A program made the translations under genes and the position numbers. This document shows, in pieces, positions 12,723-24,185 of a stretch of DNA of 64,000 nt. Position 1 is the first letter of the stretch; every line of letters starts with the position of its first letter. Below the pieces are notes generated by a model. That model saw only the letters and a program-made list of their open reading frames with translations, was not told where the DNA came from and did not search any database. The DNA is from Paraphaeosphaeria minitans. Taxonomy: Eukaryota; Ascomycota; Dothideomycetes; Pleosporales; Didymosphaeriaceae. The stretch lies in NCBI GenBank assembly GCA_015832175.1, contig WJXW01000008.1:868001-932000 (forward strand), written 5' to 3'.

Positions 12723-15700
12723 TTATAACACAGACAGGTTGAGAAGCGTTACGCGACCTGAAGAATGCCCTAAGCAAGCGACGCCTCGATGGATTGCAGA
12801 GCAGGTCGGCCGGTACCCGGGAGGAAGCCAGAGCAGCGGCTGTTGATCTAGAGAGATCCACTGATCCTCTATTAAAATATGGGACGCTTCCGAAACTGAA
12901 ATCAACGACGATGGCTTCGTAGGAGAAGGAAGAGGAATTTCACCTCGATCCGTCTGGATACATTGTCCATCTGGCGAGAAGGCCATCGCGTTAACTGAGT
13001 CAGAATGGCCCTCAAGCGTGCTGTGGTGCGCCCCTGTCTTTGCCTCCCACAGACGCACTGTTCCGTCGTAAGAGGCAGACGCAATTAGCCTCCCATCTGG
13101 CGAGAAGGCTACTGCGTTAACTGAGTCAGAGTGGCCCTCAAGCGTGATGTGGTGCGCCCCTGTCTCTGCCTCCCACAGCTGCACTATTCCGTCGTCAGAG
13201 GCAGACGCAAGCAGCTTCCCGTCCGGCGAGAAGGCTACCGCGTTAATTGAGCTCGAGTGGCCCCTAAGCGTACTGCGGTGCGCCCCTGTCTTTGTCTCCC
13301 ACAGCCGCACTGTATTGTCGTAAGAGGCAGACGCAACTAGCTCCCCGTCTGGCGAGAAGGCTAGTGCGCTAACTGCGTCAGAGTGGCACTTAAGCGCGCT
13401 TTGGTGCGTCCCTATTTCTGCTACCCACAGCCGCACTGTATTGTCAGTTGAGGCAGACGCGACCAGCTTCCCGTCCGGCGAGAAGGTTACTGCGTTGACG
13501 TAGTTAGAGTGGCCCTCAAGCGTGCTGCGACACGCGTCCCAATACGTTTCTCTCTTAGACACCTTAATGTTTTGAGGGGCTAGGTTCTCGAAAGTTCGGC
13601 GTATCAAACTTTTCTCTGGTGCGAACGTCAGTGCAGAGTAATAAACTTGCAATGGAACAACTTCTACAATAGGCTGGAACCGTAGTACGAATTCCTTAGC
13701 ATCTCGGAGAAAACTAATAACAGCGGTTGCTGATGGCTATAATGCACGTTAGTACAACACTAATTTATTTCATTAGTACAGATCTTACAGTTACAAGACT
13801 CCTAAGCCTATCAATCAAGTCAAAACATCGGCTTAACTCTCTCATAAGACTCAAAGCTTCGAGCCAATGTAGCAGATGCTCCTGGAGAAATCGGTGTATC
13901 GCATCTCTGTCAGCTATCTCTTGATGGCTTTGCTCAAGATGACTGACCCAGTAACGACACGCATACTGTAGCTCACGTGCCAAGTTACTGGTGACCATCC
14001 CGTCATCTGTCTCACTCCTCATGACCCTAGGTCCTGACAGGCTGCAGATATTCTTGCATAGGCCACCTGGCTTAGACATAAGCTCAAGACAGTAAAACGC
14101 AAGACTTTTGTGCGCCTCAGGCGCATCTACCCAGAATTGGTGCTTCTTCTGTCTTTGGCAATCGACAAGAAAGTCGCGGAAAGACAAATGAAGCAATCTA
14201 ACAGGAACGTCCTTATTGTCGGGAACATTAAGCACAGAGTGCAAAGCGTCTAAACGACACTCTACCTCTATCTGCGGGACTTGCAGGAGGCGTGCAAGCG
14301 AGGCAAGGGAGAGCGGGCTCTCCAGAACAACAATTCTGCCCACAATTTCCCGAAACGCCTGGAGCCAAGCTTCCTTCTCATCCTCTTCCTGTTCGACAAG
14401 CAGCTGCTCTAGGATAGGAAGATAGGTTCGATCAAGCTGTGAGAAGGTCGACTTTTTATACTCGAGCACCTTTCTTAGGTATCCTTCCGGGTGGCCTCCT
14501 TTTGTGCCGATGTATCGGCACACAGTGGCAGCAAAAATGAATAGCGGCACGGCTTGCTCGACCAGGGCGTGGATCTGATCACCTGTCGGCCAGTCCGGAG
14601 ACAGCATGCGCGCTCGGCGTATTACACTAAGCTCATGCTCGTAGAAGAGACGTATATCGTGTTCAACGGTGTTCTTTGCAACTTCATGAAGGACAAGGTC
14701 TTGGTACGTCCTGTTCGGCATCTCTTGAAAGCCAAGACGAATATGGAGCTCTTGCCTACTTGTTACCAAGACTCGTAATGATACCGACTGCATGCCTTGG
14801 CCTGAGTGAGGAGCTTGAGTATGACTCGGACGTCGTTCTCTCTCTCACATTCGTCTAACGCATCTATGACAATTACGCGTGTAGTAGTAGCTGAATGTGT
14901 TTGCTGCATCCCTAAAAGCGGATGGAGTATAAGTTTCTCGAATTGATCCTTCAATGCCTTGTGTGGCAAGGCCGGGTCTTCGTCAAGAGCTTTCTTGATA
15001 TTGGGTAACATGCCCGGTTCGCAGGCAACCAGGTCAATAGCGATGGTGCTGAAGAAGCGGGAGGCGTTGCCGCGCTCGCCCTCGCCCTTCCTAAAAAAGA
15101 AGCTTGCCCCAAGCTGACCGTTTTTGTTGAAAGAATGGGCAGCAGTCCGTGCGATTGTGGACTTTCCTGTGCCGGCCATACCGCACAACCAGAATATGGG
15201 TTTACTATCCTTATTGTTCGCCCAATTCGCAATGGTCTTTAGTAGATCGGTGCGGGTGTTTAGCAAACACCGTGCGTTGTGCTCGTCGGCGTGCGAATCG
15301 AACGAAGCGCCTATTGCAACAGGTAGTTTCGTTAGGTCTAGCTGCTCGCTTATATCAGTCACGAGGATCCTGTATAATTAGTGAGACGCTATACTTGCGG
15401 ACGGCAGCTCTGGGTGTGGAAGCTTACGTCTGATCGACTTGGAGCGCAAGGCTAAAAGTGTGCCCATACTTCTCGAGGTTCTGAACTGTCTTCTCCACCC
15501 CCTTGCTCGTCAATGGCCATTTCAAGGCTCGTAGACAGAATCGCTGCATTGCTTTACGGCGCCCACTAGGCTCAAGATTGGTTTGGAGAGTAGCCTCGAG
15601 CTCTTTTAACTCCTGCAAACATCTTTGGAGCGGGTCTAGCAATGTGTTTGTAGTAGGGAGCTGCGACTTGCCCCGCTTGTCCAGAAGCTGTTGGAGCTTT

Positions 15701-15858
15701 TTGAGTATACCTTTGGTATCGTCAACCTTTTGGTGGAGGCGCTCGATGTCGCCCTTTGCGCGCCTGACCTCGGCCAAGTACTGCAGGCAGAGCGACGCGA
15801 CTTTAGCAGATATGTCAACGACGGCTATCACGCTTGCTGCTCCCGAAAGGCCGTCCAT
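12723..15858 (-). pseudogene. NLR (STAND): fungal N-domain, NACHT, WD40; one-base frameshift
   Basis: Intracellular NOD-like receptor of the HET-E/HNWD type, a class involved in fungal allorecognition. Exons 15858-15428, 15369-13789 and 13736-12723 (introns 58 and 52 bp). Residues 1-143 match the fungal STAND N-terminal domain. The NACHT module has Walker A GMAGTGKST near 207 and Walker B VIVIDALDEC near 309. At about 14792 the frame ends 18 codons later, while the expected LRVLVTSRQEL continues in another frame; the pattern fits loss of one base. The C-terminus carries four to five WD40 units and a tail (PPGYRPTC, LGHSSGRVTLLNL) typical of complete family members. NLRs are a named Starship cargo family. 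As read it is broken; a sequencing error is the alternative. Confidence 0.85.
12975..13530 (-). repeat. 126-bp WD40-coding tandem repeats
   Basis: Four to five tandem copies of a 42-codon WD40 unit (core FSPDG, LVASASYDNTVRLW, GHSDSVNA). Copies are very alike at the DNA level, as in fungal NLRs whose repeats are shuffled by recombination and under diversifying selection. Variable positions cluster at the binding-face residues between units. Confidence 0.8.
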
Positions 15859-17439
15859 AATGCGGCGCGCCGTCAGGTTTGCGGACGACGCAGGTTTACG
15901 AGACGGCGGGGCCGCTTTGTGGTGGTGGAAGATGTTGCCGCCTATGCTAAGTACGGCGAGGCTGAACGCTGGGAAGGCAGCTGCGGCTAAATGCTGGACG
16001 CGGGAGGCGAATGTCGAAGTGGGCGCTTAACAGCAACCCCGCCATGATCTGGACGAGAGCAGTACGTTTCAATAATAACATTAGGAAATTTGCTGTGCTA
16101 GAACTACGCTTTCTTTATCATTCATTTGTTTTGAGGCTTTACGTGGTCAATCGATAATGTCCACTTTTCTGTGCCTGTTGAGGATAGGTATAGGGTCCTT
16201 GGAAATCTCCTTTAGTAGTTGTCTCTCGTTGACGATCAAAAGTGCATCCAGCCTTTCTCACGGTTGGTCCGGCAGAAGTCTGTATGATACATGACAGGGT
16301 GATTCATGCACAAGCTTTCAGCCGTCTGAGCGTACGTGGAGTGCCCCACGCACAGTCCGTGGCCTGATAAGCCAAGCACATTCGAGCAATTTTGACCAAT
16401 ATTGCTCACAAGCGCTACTGAATGCGGTCTTCAACCCAATTACCCTGCAAATGCTCTGTCGCTGGCGAACCGTGACTAATTGCGTAGGAAATGAGCAGTG
16501 TGAGGCATAACGCATTTACAATGGCATGGCTCCGGATTCCTCGGCGCAATGGTTGCATCGGTTCTGATTGAGCCCACCGATCGGTTTGATAAATTAGTAC
16601 GACCGTGTCTGTATTGAAATCCCCGTCTAGCCATTCTGGCCGGGCGGTAGACGTCACATCACATCCGCTTTGACAAATGCCACACATCCAGAATGCGACT
16701 ATAGTCTAATTATACGCACGGTCCGGTATGCAATGTAAATGCGGGGACCCAAACTGTGATAACTTCCGATCATCCCAACTTATCTGAAAGAAAGTTTGTC
16801 TGCCAATAACGGTTACAAGATTCATCACCAGGAGCTTCAGCGCAAATGGAAAGAAGCCCCAGCGCTGATAAGAACAGGCTTGTGCGGCCCAGATGGCAAG
16901 TCATTTCAAAAGACCAGGGGAGGTGCAATGACTTCCAATCACGCGCGGAGGCTCCTCCGTTCGTTGGAAGTGGACTTGAAATACGTGCCACACTCACCCG
17001 AATGTGTTGAAGCTCTACGTGAAGCCAACTGTGGCGGGTGTGTCCCGCCCCTGGCCAAGTCTAGACCGACCATTCGCAACCATCGAAACTAATCAAGCAA
17101 GCGTCCTATACCCTAGTAAAAGCACCCCGTGCTCGCCTGCCCACGGAATTAAATTGAGCGCTTCAGCGGCATGCCGTTCCACTTCGCGTAGCCCCTTTTG
17201 TAATTAGGAAGTAGGCCTGAAATGCGCAGGGTATAATCCACTAACGTATCATGGCCAATGCAGACAAGCGCTCGAGATTGAATCGTTTGGATCAGCTGTA
17301 CGGCCTCTAGAGTGACATTGGTCGAGTCCTAGACTCTTGCTCCCTCAGCTGTGGCTGCAAGAGCAGACGCGGCAATCGTACGGTCTAGTACCATGTAGAA
17401 TGGCTTCATGTCAACATTATAGCAGTGATCACGATTCAA
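15859..17439. other. Gene-poor interval upstream of NLR
   Basis: About 1.6 kb containing the presumed NLR promoter at its left end. Several short frames exist (for example minus 16415-16687, 90 codons) but none shows a domain, a splice partner or a convincing start. Confidence 0.4.
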
Positions 17440-18759
17440 TTACATCTGATAGTATTTACAGTGACTCACAAGATGGTGGTATTCTGCACCATCCTCTGCA
17501 CCATCCTCCAGGGTGAAACACTCGCTCTCTGCAAGGGTGAAGTATGCTTTTTCAGCCTCTGATCCGACAAAGTCTTCAGTTGGAATTGATCCCCGCTCGC
17601 TATACATCTCTGCTAAGGCATCATGCATCTGTCTTTCCTCGGAATCTGGATGGAGAACTTGGTGGGCGTTGTTTTTGTTTGAGCTCAATCTGCGGTTGAT
17701 TTGATATTCACTGTAACGTCTGTAGGGAAAATTCCGGGCAAGTTCTTCGCAGGCGACTTGTAGAACTTCATCGCGAGGACATCTCTTTCTGCATTGAAAA
17801 AGAATCGTGTCGGCCGGTGGGTCCCACCCCTCCACTTCTTCCACGTCCAGAATGTGTTCGCTCCTAATCAGCGGGTGATCTGATGGCACTTGTTCTGAAG
17901 TTTCGATCCATAGTGTGTGGAATCCTTTCTCTTCTCTATAGTGGAAAAAAACGTTTAGTGTTTCCATATGCGTCAGTTGTTCCGAGGCGATCGCGTCCTC
18001 ATTCAACATGCCGTCGTTTGGATATGAATAACAGCCCAACAAGGTTCCTTTCTTGAGAGGCTCCCTTGCTCTGAATCTCCCGTCAAAGTATATCAGCGGC
18101 CTATCATTTGAGATTTTGGGTGAACCTGAACCAGTGGAAGCTACGGTGGCCCTGTAATATAATTAGAAGCGTGTTACCTAAGGCCGTTGCCAAGGACCTT
18201 ACGCGTAGGTAGAGCTCCGCTCTGTTATGCGTTTCAGTGCTTCAAGTGTACATCTTAACGCTTCGATTAGGGCGTTTATATGGCGTTCTGAAGACACTTC
18301 GGCGGCGATCCTGAAGAGTTTCGCGACATCTGACGCCATGGTACTTTCGTCGCTTTTGTTTACCATTAATTCGTGCCTAATTCCGTAGATGAAGCCACGT
18401 ACGACAAGGAATTGTTGTTCGCTGAGATTGAGATACAAGTAATCTTCAGCATCGTTCCTACTCTCATTTACACAATCATTTGGTGTTGAAGTGCTGGACA
18501 GGGGGGTATGCCAGTGTGTAATGCAGCAGTAGCTTCTTATCGTGCAGTGCATCAGTGCAAGTTCGGTCCCGTAAAGGTGTTCTCCGGTATTGAGAATGAG
18601 ATCAGCAGCTTCTTCGAAGACATCGGGGACGCGAGCTATGATGTATTCCAGTAGCTCGGCGATTTCTTTCAATAAGCGTGCATCGTTCTTGTGTCGCCCT
18701 GTCAAACGCATCAGCAAGAATGCTATGTCGCGCAGCTTCGTGTTGTCGAGAGTGCTCAT
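17440..18759 (-). CDS. Myb/SANT-like protein A with helical N-domain
   Basis: Exons 18759-18203 and 18151-17440 (51-bp intron, phase 2) give 422 residues. Residues 1-185 are all-helical (LRDIAFLLMRLTG, FEEAADLILNTGEHL, ALMHCTIRSYCCI). Near residues 295-341 there is a helix-rich R/K motif (DEVLQVACEELARNFPYRRY then YQINRRL) resembling a Myb/SANT-type tri-helix. The end is acidic. A strong GTGAGT near the stop leaves room for a further exon. Protein B, transcribed away from it 151 bp to the right, has the same order of parts, similar length and the same intron phase, so the two look like paralogues. Probably a DNA-binding regulator; target unknown. Confidence 0.6.
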
Positions 18760-18910
18760 ATTTAAGTATTTCTGTTCACACCTCGAGAATCTCCCGTGGA
18801 AGGGGGTACTTCCGAAAGTCGCGTCTGACGGATGCCAAGGTGGCTCGTGCTCCTTTGGCCTTCCAGAGACTTCAACCTCTGTCTCACCTCTTCAACCCCT
18901 TGCCACAGAC

Positions 18911-20253
18911 ATGGACCCTGTGAAGGAGCTTTGCGACTTGGTCGGGAAATCTTCTTCTGTCATCGACAGCCTTGAAACCCTCCGCAAGGAACCGGACGAA
19001 TCACTTCGAGAGTTCAGCTATCTGCTCATTCACATACGCGTTCAAGCCGAACGCATTGCAACGACACAGCTATTCCATGGTACCTCACAGACCATCAAGC
19101 TGGCAACCGAACTTCTCCGAAACGCTAACATACAGCTTGCGATGCAGGCTTTGAGAACTTGCTGCTATTTTCTGAAAATAGTGCAGAGGTTCGAAGTTGA
19201 ACACAGTCAGATGAACAAGCACGATCTATTCGGACTGGTGCACGAAACACGTCACAAATTGAGTTCTTCGTTGCCAGGTACTACAAAGCTCCGATCTCTA
19301 CTTTGGGACCTGGGTAGCGAGCTGCTTCAGTTAGCGGAGCAGCCTGACCTATACAGGCATTTACGTGATCTGTTCACGGCAGGAGGAAGACTTGAGTCGA
19401 GCGAAGACATTAGAATGTTCTTAAAGATTCTACAAACCTCGGTTGTGTCGATGATGAATGGCTTGAGAGAAACGGGACATTGGTAAGTAAGACATACAGT
19501 ATGTTACATACTAGACTCCTGACACAATTCAGTGAAGCTGCGGAGTACGCAAGTAGCCATCTCACGGAAGAACGAAGCCTTTTCCAATGGATACGAATGA
19601 CCGGAGATGAGTCGATACACGAGATTTCGGGGGAACACATTTCGGAAGAACAGATTGTGGGAGATCAGTATGATGATCAGTATAATGGGGATGAAAACGA
19701 TACTCGCCGGACCCGCCAATTTCCAAGCATGTCAACCCCTACACACGAATCGGAACCCACGCCTACACATGAATCGGAACCCACTGCAATTTTCGAAACA
19801 GCAGAAGATGGTACCATAAGAAATGAAGGTATGCTAAGGCTCTATCAGAGGCACGTGTGGAGTTGTAAGGAAGATCTTGAATTGGCCCGTTGTCGGATTG
19901 CCATACCTGCCTTAAACTGGAATGAAACAGCGGTCCGGCTGAGGAAGAAATTTCCAACTTATAGTTCTAGTTACAGCTATAAAAAAGTCAAAGGGAGATG
20001 GCGTAGACTAATGCAGTTTAGCGAAAAAGATCTGAAACCAGCATTTAGACGCCTAGTCCAACAGTCAGACATGACGAAGCTGCGGTGGCGCAAGGCCGAA
20101 GATCTCGCATTGGTGCGTTTGGAGAATGTCAGACCTGCCCTTACAATCGATTGTATTGTGGACCGACTACAGGAAGAATTTTGCAATCATAGTATTCAAT
20201 TCAATGAATACTCTGTCACAAACAGATTGGATGAACTCAGAGCCGGGCGATAA
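18911..20253 (+). CDS. Myb/SANT-like protein B, paralogue of A
   Basis: Exons 18911-19482 and 19533-20253 (50-bp intron, phase 2) give 430 residues. The N-terminal 190 residues are helical (IKLATELLRNANIQLAMQAL, LRTCCYFL) and align by eye with protein A. A Ser/Thr/Glu linker has a short duplicated THESEPT motif. Two Myb/SANT-like repeats follow: about 298-350 (VWSCKEDLELARCRI ... VKGRWRRL) and 374-425 (LRWRKAEDLALVRLENVRPA ... VTNRLDEL), each with a leading Trp, ED, and a terminal R..L helix. Myb-type regulators are reported among Starship accessory genes. The head-to-head arrangement suggests a shared promoter in 18760-18910. Confidence 0.65.
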
Positions 20254-20844
20254 GCAGCGGGGCGATCGATTGGCAGGAGTTCCCGAAGGGTTGTGGACAG
20301 CTACCAATGCGAATCACACCACATGGTCCTGTCCCCGAAATGCGAATTCTTTTGCCGACGGATCCTTTACGCAGTGGGTCACTACAGATCGTGTGCTTTG
20401 GGGCAGACCACGTGAATATGACAACACTTCCGTAGTTTCCGATTAGACTAGTGACTCAACTCAAGGCATGATCGAAGCATCAACTGCTTTGGTGTTTTTT
20501 TAAAACCAGCCACCTCTGGAACTCCCGCAAATCCCCCGGTTCCTTGGATCATACGTGCAAAGCTTTGAGAACTAGGTCCTAATGGCGGTCAGCCAAAGCA
20601 TTTGAGCTCAGATTACACGTTACCAGGATACTCTCCATGATTTTCAGACGAAGATCTGTAACAGAAAGAGGCAGCTCGCTTCCAGGTCGCAGAGATTCAT
20701 CCCTTCCTACCTCAGATATGAAGACCCCTGGAATGATCCGTGCCCACCTGCATAGCAAGGTGAAGTCCCAATCGGAGGACTGTGCGCGGCAGCCCCCATC
20801 CAGTAGCCGACCGCAGTAGCGTTAAGTATGAGCTTGCCGCCCAA
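20254..20844. other. Intergenic, no supported gene
   Basis: About 590 bp between the Myb-like gene and the zinc-finger regulator; only short overlapping frames. Probably the promoter of the downstream gene. Confidence 0.4.
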
Positions 20845-21699
20845 ATGGATCGACGGGAGATTTTGCTCTGCTCTCCTCTTTTTCTCCAACATAACAAGCT
20901 ACATCAGGCAAGCAAAATCATGGAGGCTTTCCTTACCCGACCAAATTCACAGACGAAAGAATCACAAAAGAAGCACCAATGCTGGGAACATGATTGTAAT
21001 GGCCGTCCGTTTAAATCGCGTGACAGCCTTAATCGACACCTGTGTAAGAAGCATAGCATGTATGCCTGCGATCGATGCCGCCGCAGAAGGAAAATATGCA
21101 ATTCAAGGTCCACTAAACTGACCTGCTCAAGTTGTGCTACAGCGAAAGAAGATTGTGTTTTCAGCGTGGCGGAAGCTTCGGCGCCAAACCATGATTCTGG
21201 AGATTTAATCGAACCAATATTGCCTTCAACTATCGAATACATCTTTGTCCAGCCAACGCTTGGGGTACAAGCCTACACCGACAAAATCAGCACAGTCAGA
21301 CAACCTCAACTAGCGGAATCGAACGAACCTCTGGTATCATCGTGTTACCAGTCATCCGAACTCTACGCCCCCTACCAAGAGCAAAGAATGCGTGGCTACA
21401 AGATGAACGAGTGCATCGGCTCCCCAGCCAACGAACTCGCTGCGATACCGGCTATTATGCCAACCGAGGTTTTCTCTTCATACGGAATTTGTCTCATTTT
21501 AACATCGCGCAGCGATCACACGTCCACTTCCAACAGGGAAGGAACCACCTCTATTGAATATCACGACGAAGTCACCTCGGATGGCATCTCTACATGCATT
21601 GTCTCAAATTTCCCTGCAAGCGATCCATACGAGAACGCCGCTTCCGAAGAAGTTCCTTCACGTAGGTTATCGACGCTCAATGTTAACTCGGTTCCATAA
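20845..21699 (+). CDS. C2H2 plus Zn2Cys6 regulator-like protein
   Basis: Single frame of 284 residues from the first ATG; the frame is open further upstream but only with a GTG start. A C2H2 finger (CWEHDC ... SLNRHLCKKH) is followed directly by a Zn2Cys6 cluster (YACDRCRRRRKICNSRS, then CSSCATAKEDC). That C2H2/Zn2Cys6 tandem is known in some fungal transcription factors. The remainder is Ser-rich and lacks the fungal-specific middle homology region, so it is short for the family. The downstream gene repeats part of this sequence, so this may be the 5' half of a duplicated or split regulator. Confidence 0.6.
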   Translation: MDRREILLCSPLFLQHNKLHQASKIMEAFLTRPNSQTKESQKKHQCWEHDCNGRPFKSRDSLNRHLCKKHSMYACDRCRRRRKICNSRSTKLTCSSCATAKEDCVFSVAEASAPNHDSGDLIEPILPSTIEYIFVQPTLGVQAYTDKISTVRQPQLAESNEPLVSSCYQSSELYAPYQEQRMRGYKMNECIGSPANELAAIPAIMPTEVFSSYGICLILTSRSDHTSTSNREGTTSIEYHDEVTSDGISTCIVSNFPASDPYENAASEEVPSRRLSTLNVNSVP

Positions 21700-21744
21700 C
21701 AAGCAGTAGGTACAATTGAAGAGCCAATAATACCTAGCTCCGGA

Positions 21745-22684
21745 ATGAACGAACGCATCGGCTGGTTTCGCCCAACTCCCGACCCACACCAGCGAGCGGA
21801 AGATCGCAAGATATTCCGTCGTCCTGGGCGCAAAAACGAACACGTGGCCTCCAATGCATGCACGCAGATTCCGGACACCTTTTCAGGTATCAAGCCCATA
21901 CGCAAGACAGCCTGCGATCTATGCAGACATAAAAAGATGAAATGTGATTTAGAGTCTGGAAAACAGACCTGCTCAAATTGTGCTACAAGGAAAGAAGATT
22001 GTACTATTAGTCCTCACAAAACATACGAATTCCTCGAGGCATTTTACAACGAACACAAGGACTGCAAAGGCACCAAAAGGAAGGTGGAGGGCGATTTGTC
22101 CCTAAAGCATGATTCTGGAGATTTGACTGACACTGGGTGTATCGAAGAGGTACATCCTATCAGTATCAAGCGCTTCCTTTCTGAACAAGACCTGGAACAG
22201 TTATGCATCATCTTTGTTGACCTTTACCGCACTGAACTTCCCCACTTCGACAAGAAGATGCTTGCACCCAAGCTCCGCTCATTACGCCGAGACGACCAGC
22301 CAGAAAGCTATCATCCATTCCTTCTAGCGTTTCTAGCGCTTACGGTGCCTCATTTTGAACAATCTACGGAGAACACAGAGCTCTCAGTGACGCTTGCAGA
22401 CACTGTCCACGGGAAAATAGGTCTAGGTGCAATGTCTTGGACACTCGACTATGTGAACGCTTGTCTATTGTGAGTCACGTTATCAATTATGGATTTATCA
22501 GATGACTTACCACGGGTTTAGGATGTCCTGTTACTGCTTCAAGGTGAAACAATCAAAAGATGGTAGCCTTGAGTGGTGTGTTCGCGCTGCTCGAGGACTT
22601 AAATCACTTTCCCTCAGACCCACGCCCACTCTGTATGCTGTTAGTCACCTAGGCAAAAGGATAAAAAGTTATGATTGGGATTAA
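21745..22684 (+). CDS. Zn2Cys6 transcription factor, short C-terminus
   Basis: Exons 21745-22469 and 22522-22684 (52-bp intron, phase 2) give 295 residues. Zn2Cys6 cluster at about 53-85 (ACDLCRHKKMKCDLES, then CSNCATRKEDC). The start of the fungal transcription-factor domain follows (EQDLEQLCIIFVDLYRTELP, FLLAFLALTVPHFE), and exon 2 gives the expected EWCVRAARGLKSLSL stretch before a stop. Members usually run several hundred residues longer, so it appears truncated or has unseen 3' exons. Its cluster and the following HDSGDL segment closely match the preceding gene, pointing to a local duplication. Confidence 0.55.
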
Positions 22685-23660
22685 CTTAATGCTTCATGTT
22701 TATGTTGGCGACCTCTTTTGCTCTTCTTATCAGACCAGTCGGTGCGAGTTGTGTCAATCCTGCCCAACGATTAGCAGTCAGGGTCGCTTGACCAAATTCA
22801 AAGCTGCTCCGCCACTCGAGTATGGCAGACCTGATCATTTGCTTCATGTATTTAATTCGTTGTCATTTGCTACGTCAATTACTCTCGAGGGTACGAAGGA
22901 CGTTCCATGCTTCCCCTTTGTAATGAGTAAGTATATGAACAATAAGAAAGAAAACAAGGACTTTCAAAGAGCGTATAGGATCATAAAGGAAATTGACAGT
23001 CAATCTGAAAGGAAATACTGGAAAACAATCTATACGAAGGATAATAACGAGAGACAAGAGTAAAGAAATGTAGCGAGCGGATTTGGGAGGATCTAAACGA
23101 ATGGAATTCCGGATAACTAACAGATGGAGGTTTCGGGAAACACTTCGCGTGGATCGCCGCCTTGGCATCGCGCCTCGGACAGGGGTCTAGGTACGTGATG
23201 GGGGTCACATTAAAAAGCCTTAGGTGTCTCACACGCAAGTTTCGCACGAGTTCCCGGCACAGCCTTTGAATTGCGGGGTATCTTCCTTAGAAATTGAATG
23301 ATCCATGTTTCCGGGTTCCCAGAATCAAGTTTCCATTTTCGGTTTTCTGGACATCCTTAGCGCTGCGGCGTATGGTATGACTCGATCCTACGCTATCGAA
23401 GGGGCACGGTACAACTCGCGAAGATTGTGAACGAAAACTTGAGAAACTAGAGAAGGCGTGATTTGAACTGTCTAAGCTATCTTGGCTTTTCCGGTTTCTG
23501 CCTTTCCAGGACACGATTTCGAAATTCAGGCTATGGCATAATTGATTTCCCAATCTGGATGGTTGCGTCTGCCTGATACTTTAATTTCGTCCTCTTCGAG
23601 ATTCAAGTTGAAGCACCCCTCTCATTTGGGATCTCTATCGAAATACTCCCGTGCTGTGAA
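22685..23660. other. Intergenic or decayed sequence
   Basis: Nearly 1 kb without a supported gene. A plus frame at 22671-23063 (130 codons) has no domain and biased lysine-rich content; it may be the decayed 3' part of the regulator above. Confidence 0.35.
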
Positions 23661-24185
23661 ATGAATCTTTACTCCAGACAGATTGCATATGCAGAACGTA
23701 AGGTGGGTGAACGCTTCAGGAAACCTCTGAGAATGGTCCTTCGCGTTTACTCATACCCTACTAGGGTTACGAAAGCCTTTGGAAACAAGACTTCAGTCTC
23801 AATAATTCACATCGCGATCACTGTAAGAAAATCGGGTTCTTTCCACGCTCGGGGGCTGACTAGACTAGATCATTACTTCGAAAAGGGTGCAAATCTCATT
23901 CCCGCGTTACACAATCGAACGGATAGGCTTGCTTTAGTAATGAACGATATTGTGAACAACCAGAAGATTGTAACTGATCCGAGGCTGAAGGAAGAATTGA
24001 GTGACATATTGGACGATATGGGGGGTTACAAAGCCATTCTGGACTCCATAGTGATGATTGAAGGGTTGACCAGGAAGCTGGAGGATGCGCAAGTTGCCCT
24101 GGGGTTCAACGACGTCGCTCCCGGTCGCGCTAATCAGGAGGAGATCAAGGTGTATCTTTATCAGAACTCCAACTATCGTTCATAA
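23661..24185 (+). CDS. Hypothetical 174-residue protein
   Basis: Uninterrupted frame with an ATG. The C-terminal half is helical and well formed (LKEELSDILDDMGGYKAILD, IEGLTRKLEDAQVALGF), while the first 80 residues are basic and irregular, so a real exon may begin further inside. No family recognised, no signal peptide or TM segment. Confidence 0.3.
   Translation: MNLYSRQIAYAERKVGERFRKPLRMVLRVYSYPTRVTKAFGNKTSVSIIHIAITVRKSGSFHARGLTRLDHYFEKGANLIPALHNRTDRLALVMNDIVNNQKIVTDPRLKEELSDILDDMGGYKAILDSIVMIEGLTRKLEDAQVALGFNDVAPGRANQEEIKVYLYQNSNYRS

Noticed and set aside
12902..13084. Short minus frame inside the WD40 tract
   Set aside because: Out-of-frame reading of the WD40 repeats, which are clearly coding in another frame.
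15503..16030. 175-codon plus frame
   Set aside because: Antisense of the NLR N-terminal exon plus upstream DNA; no domain and no start context.
16415..17092. Frames upstream of the NLR (90 and 98 codons)
   Set aside because: No domain, no coherent splice partner, and irregular composition.
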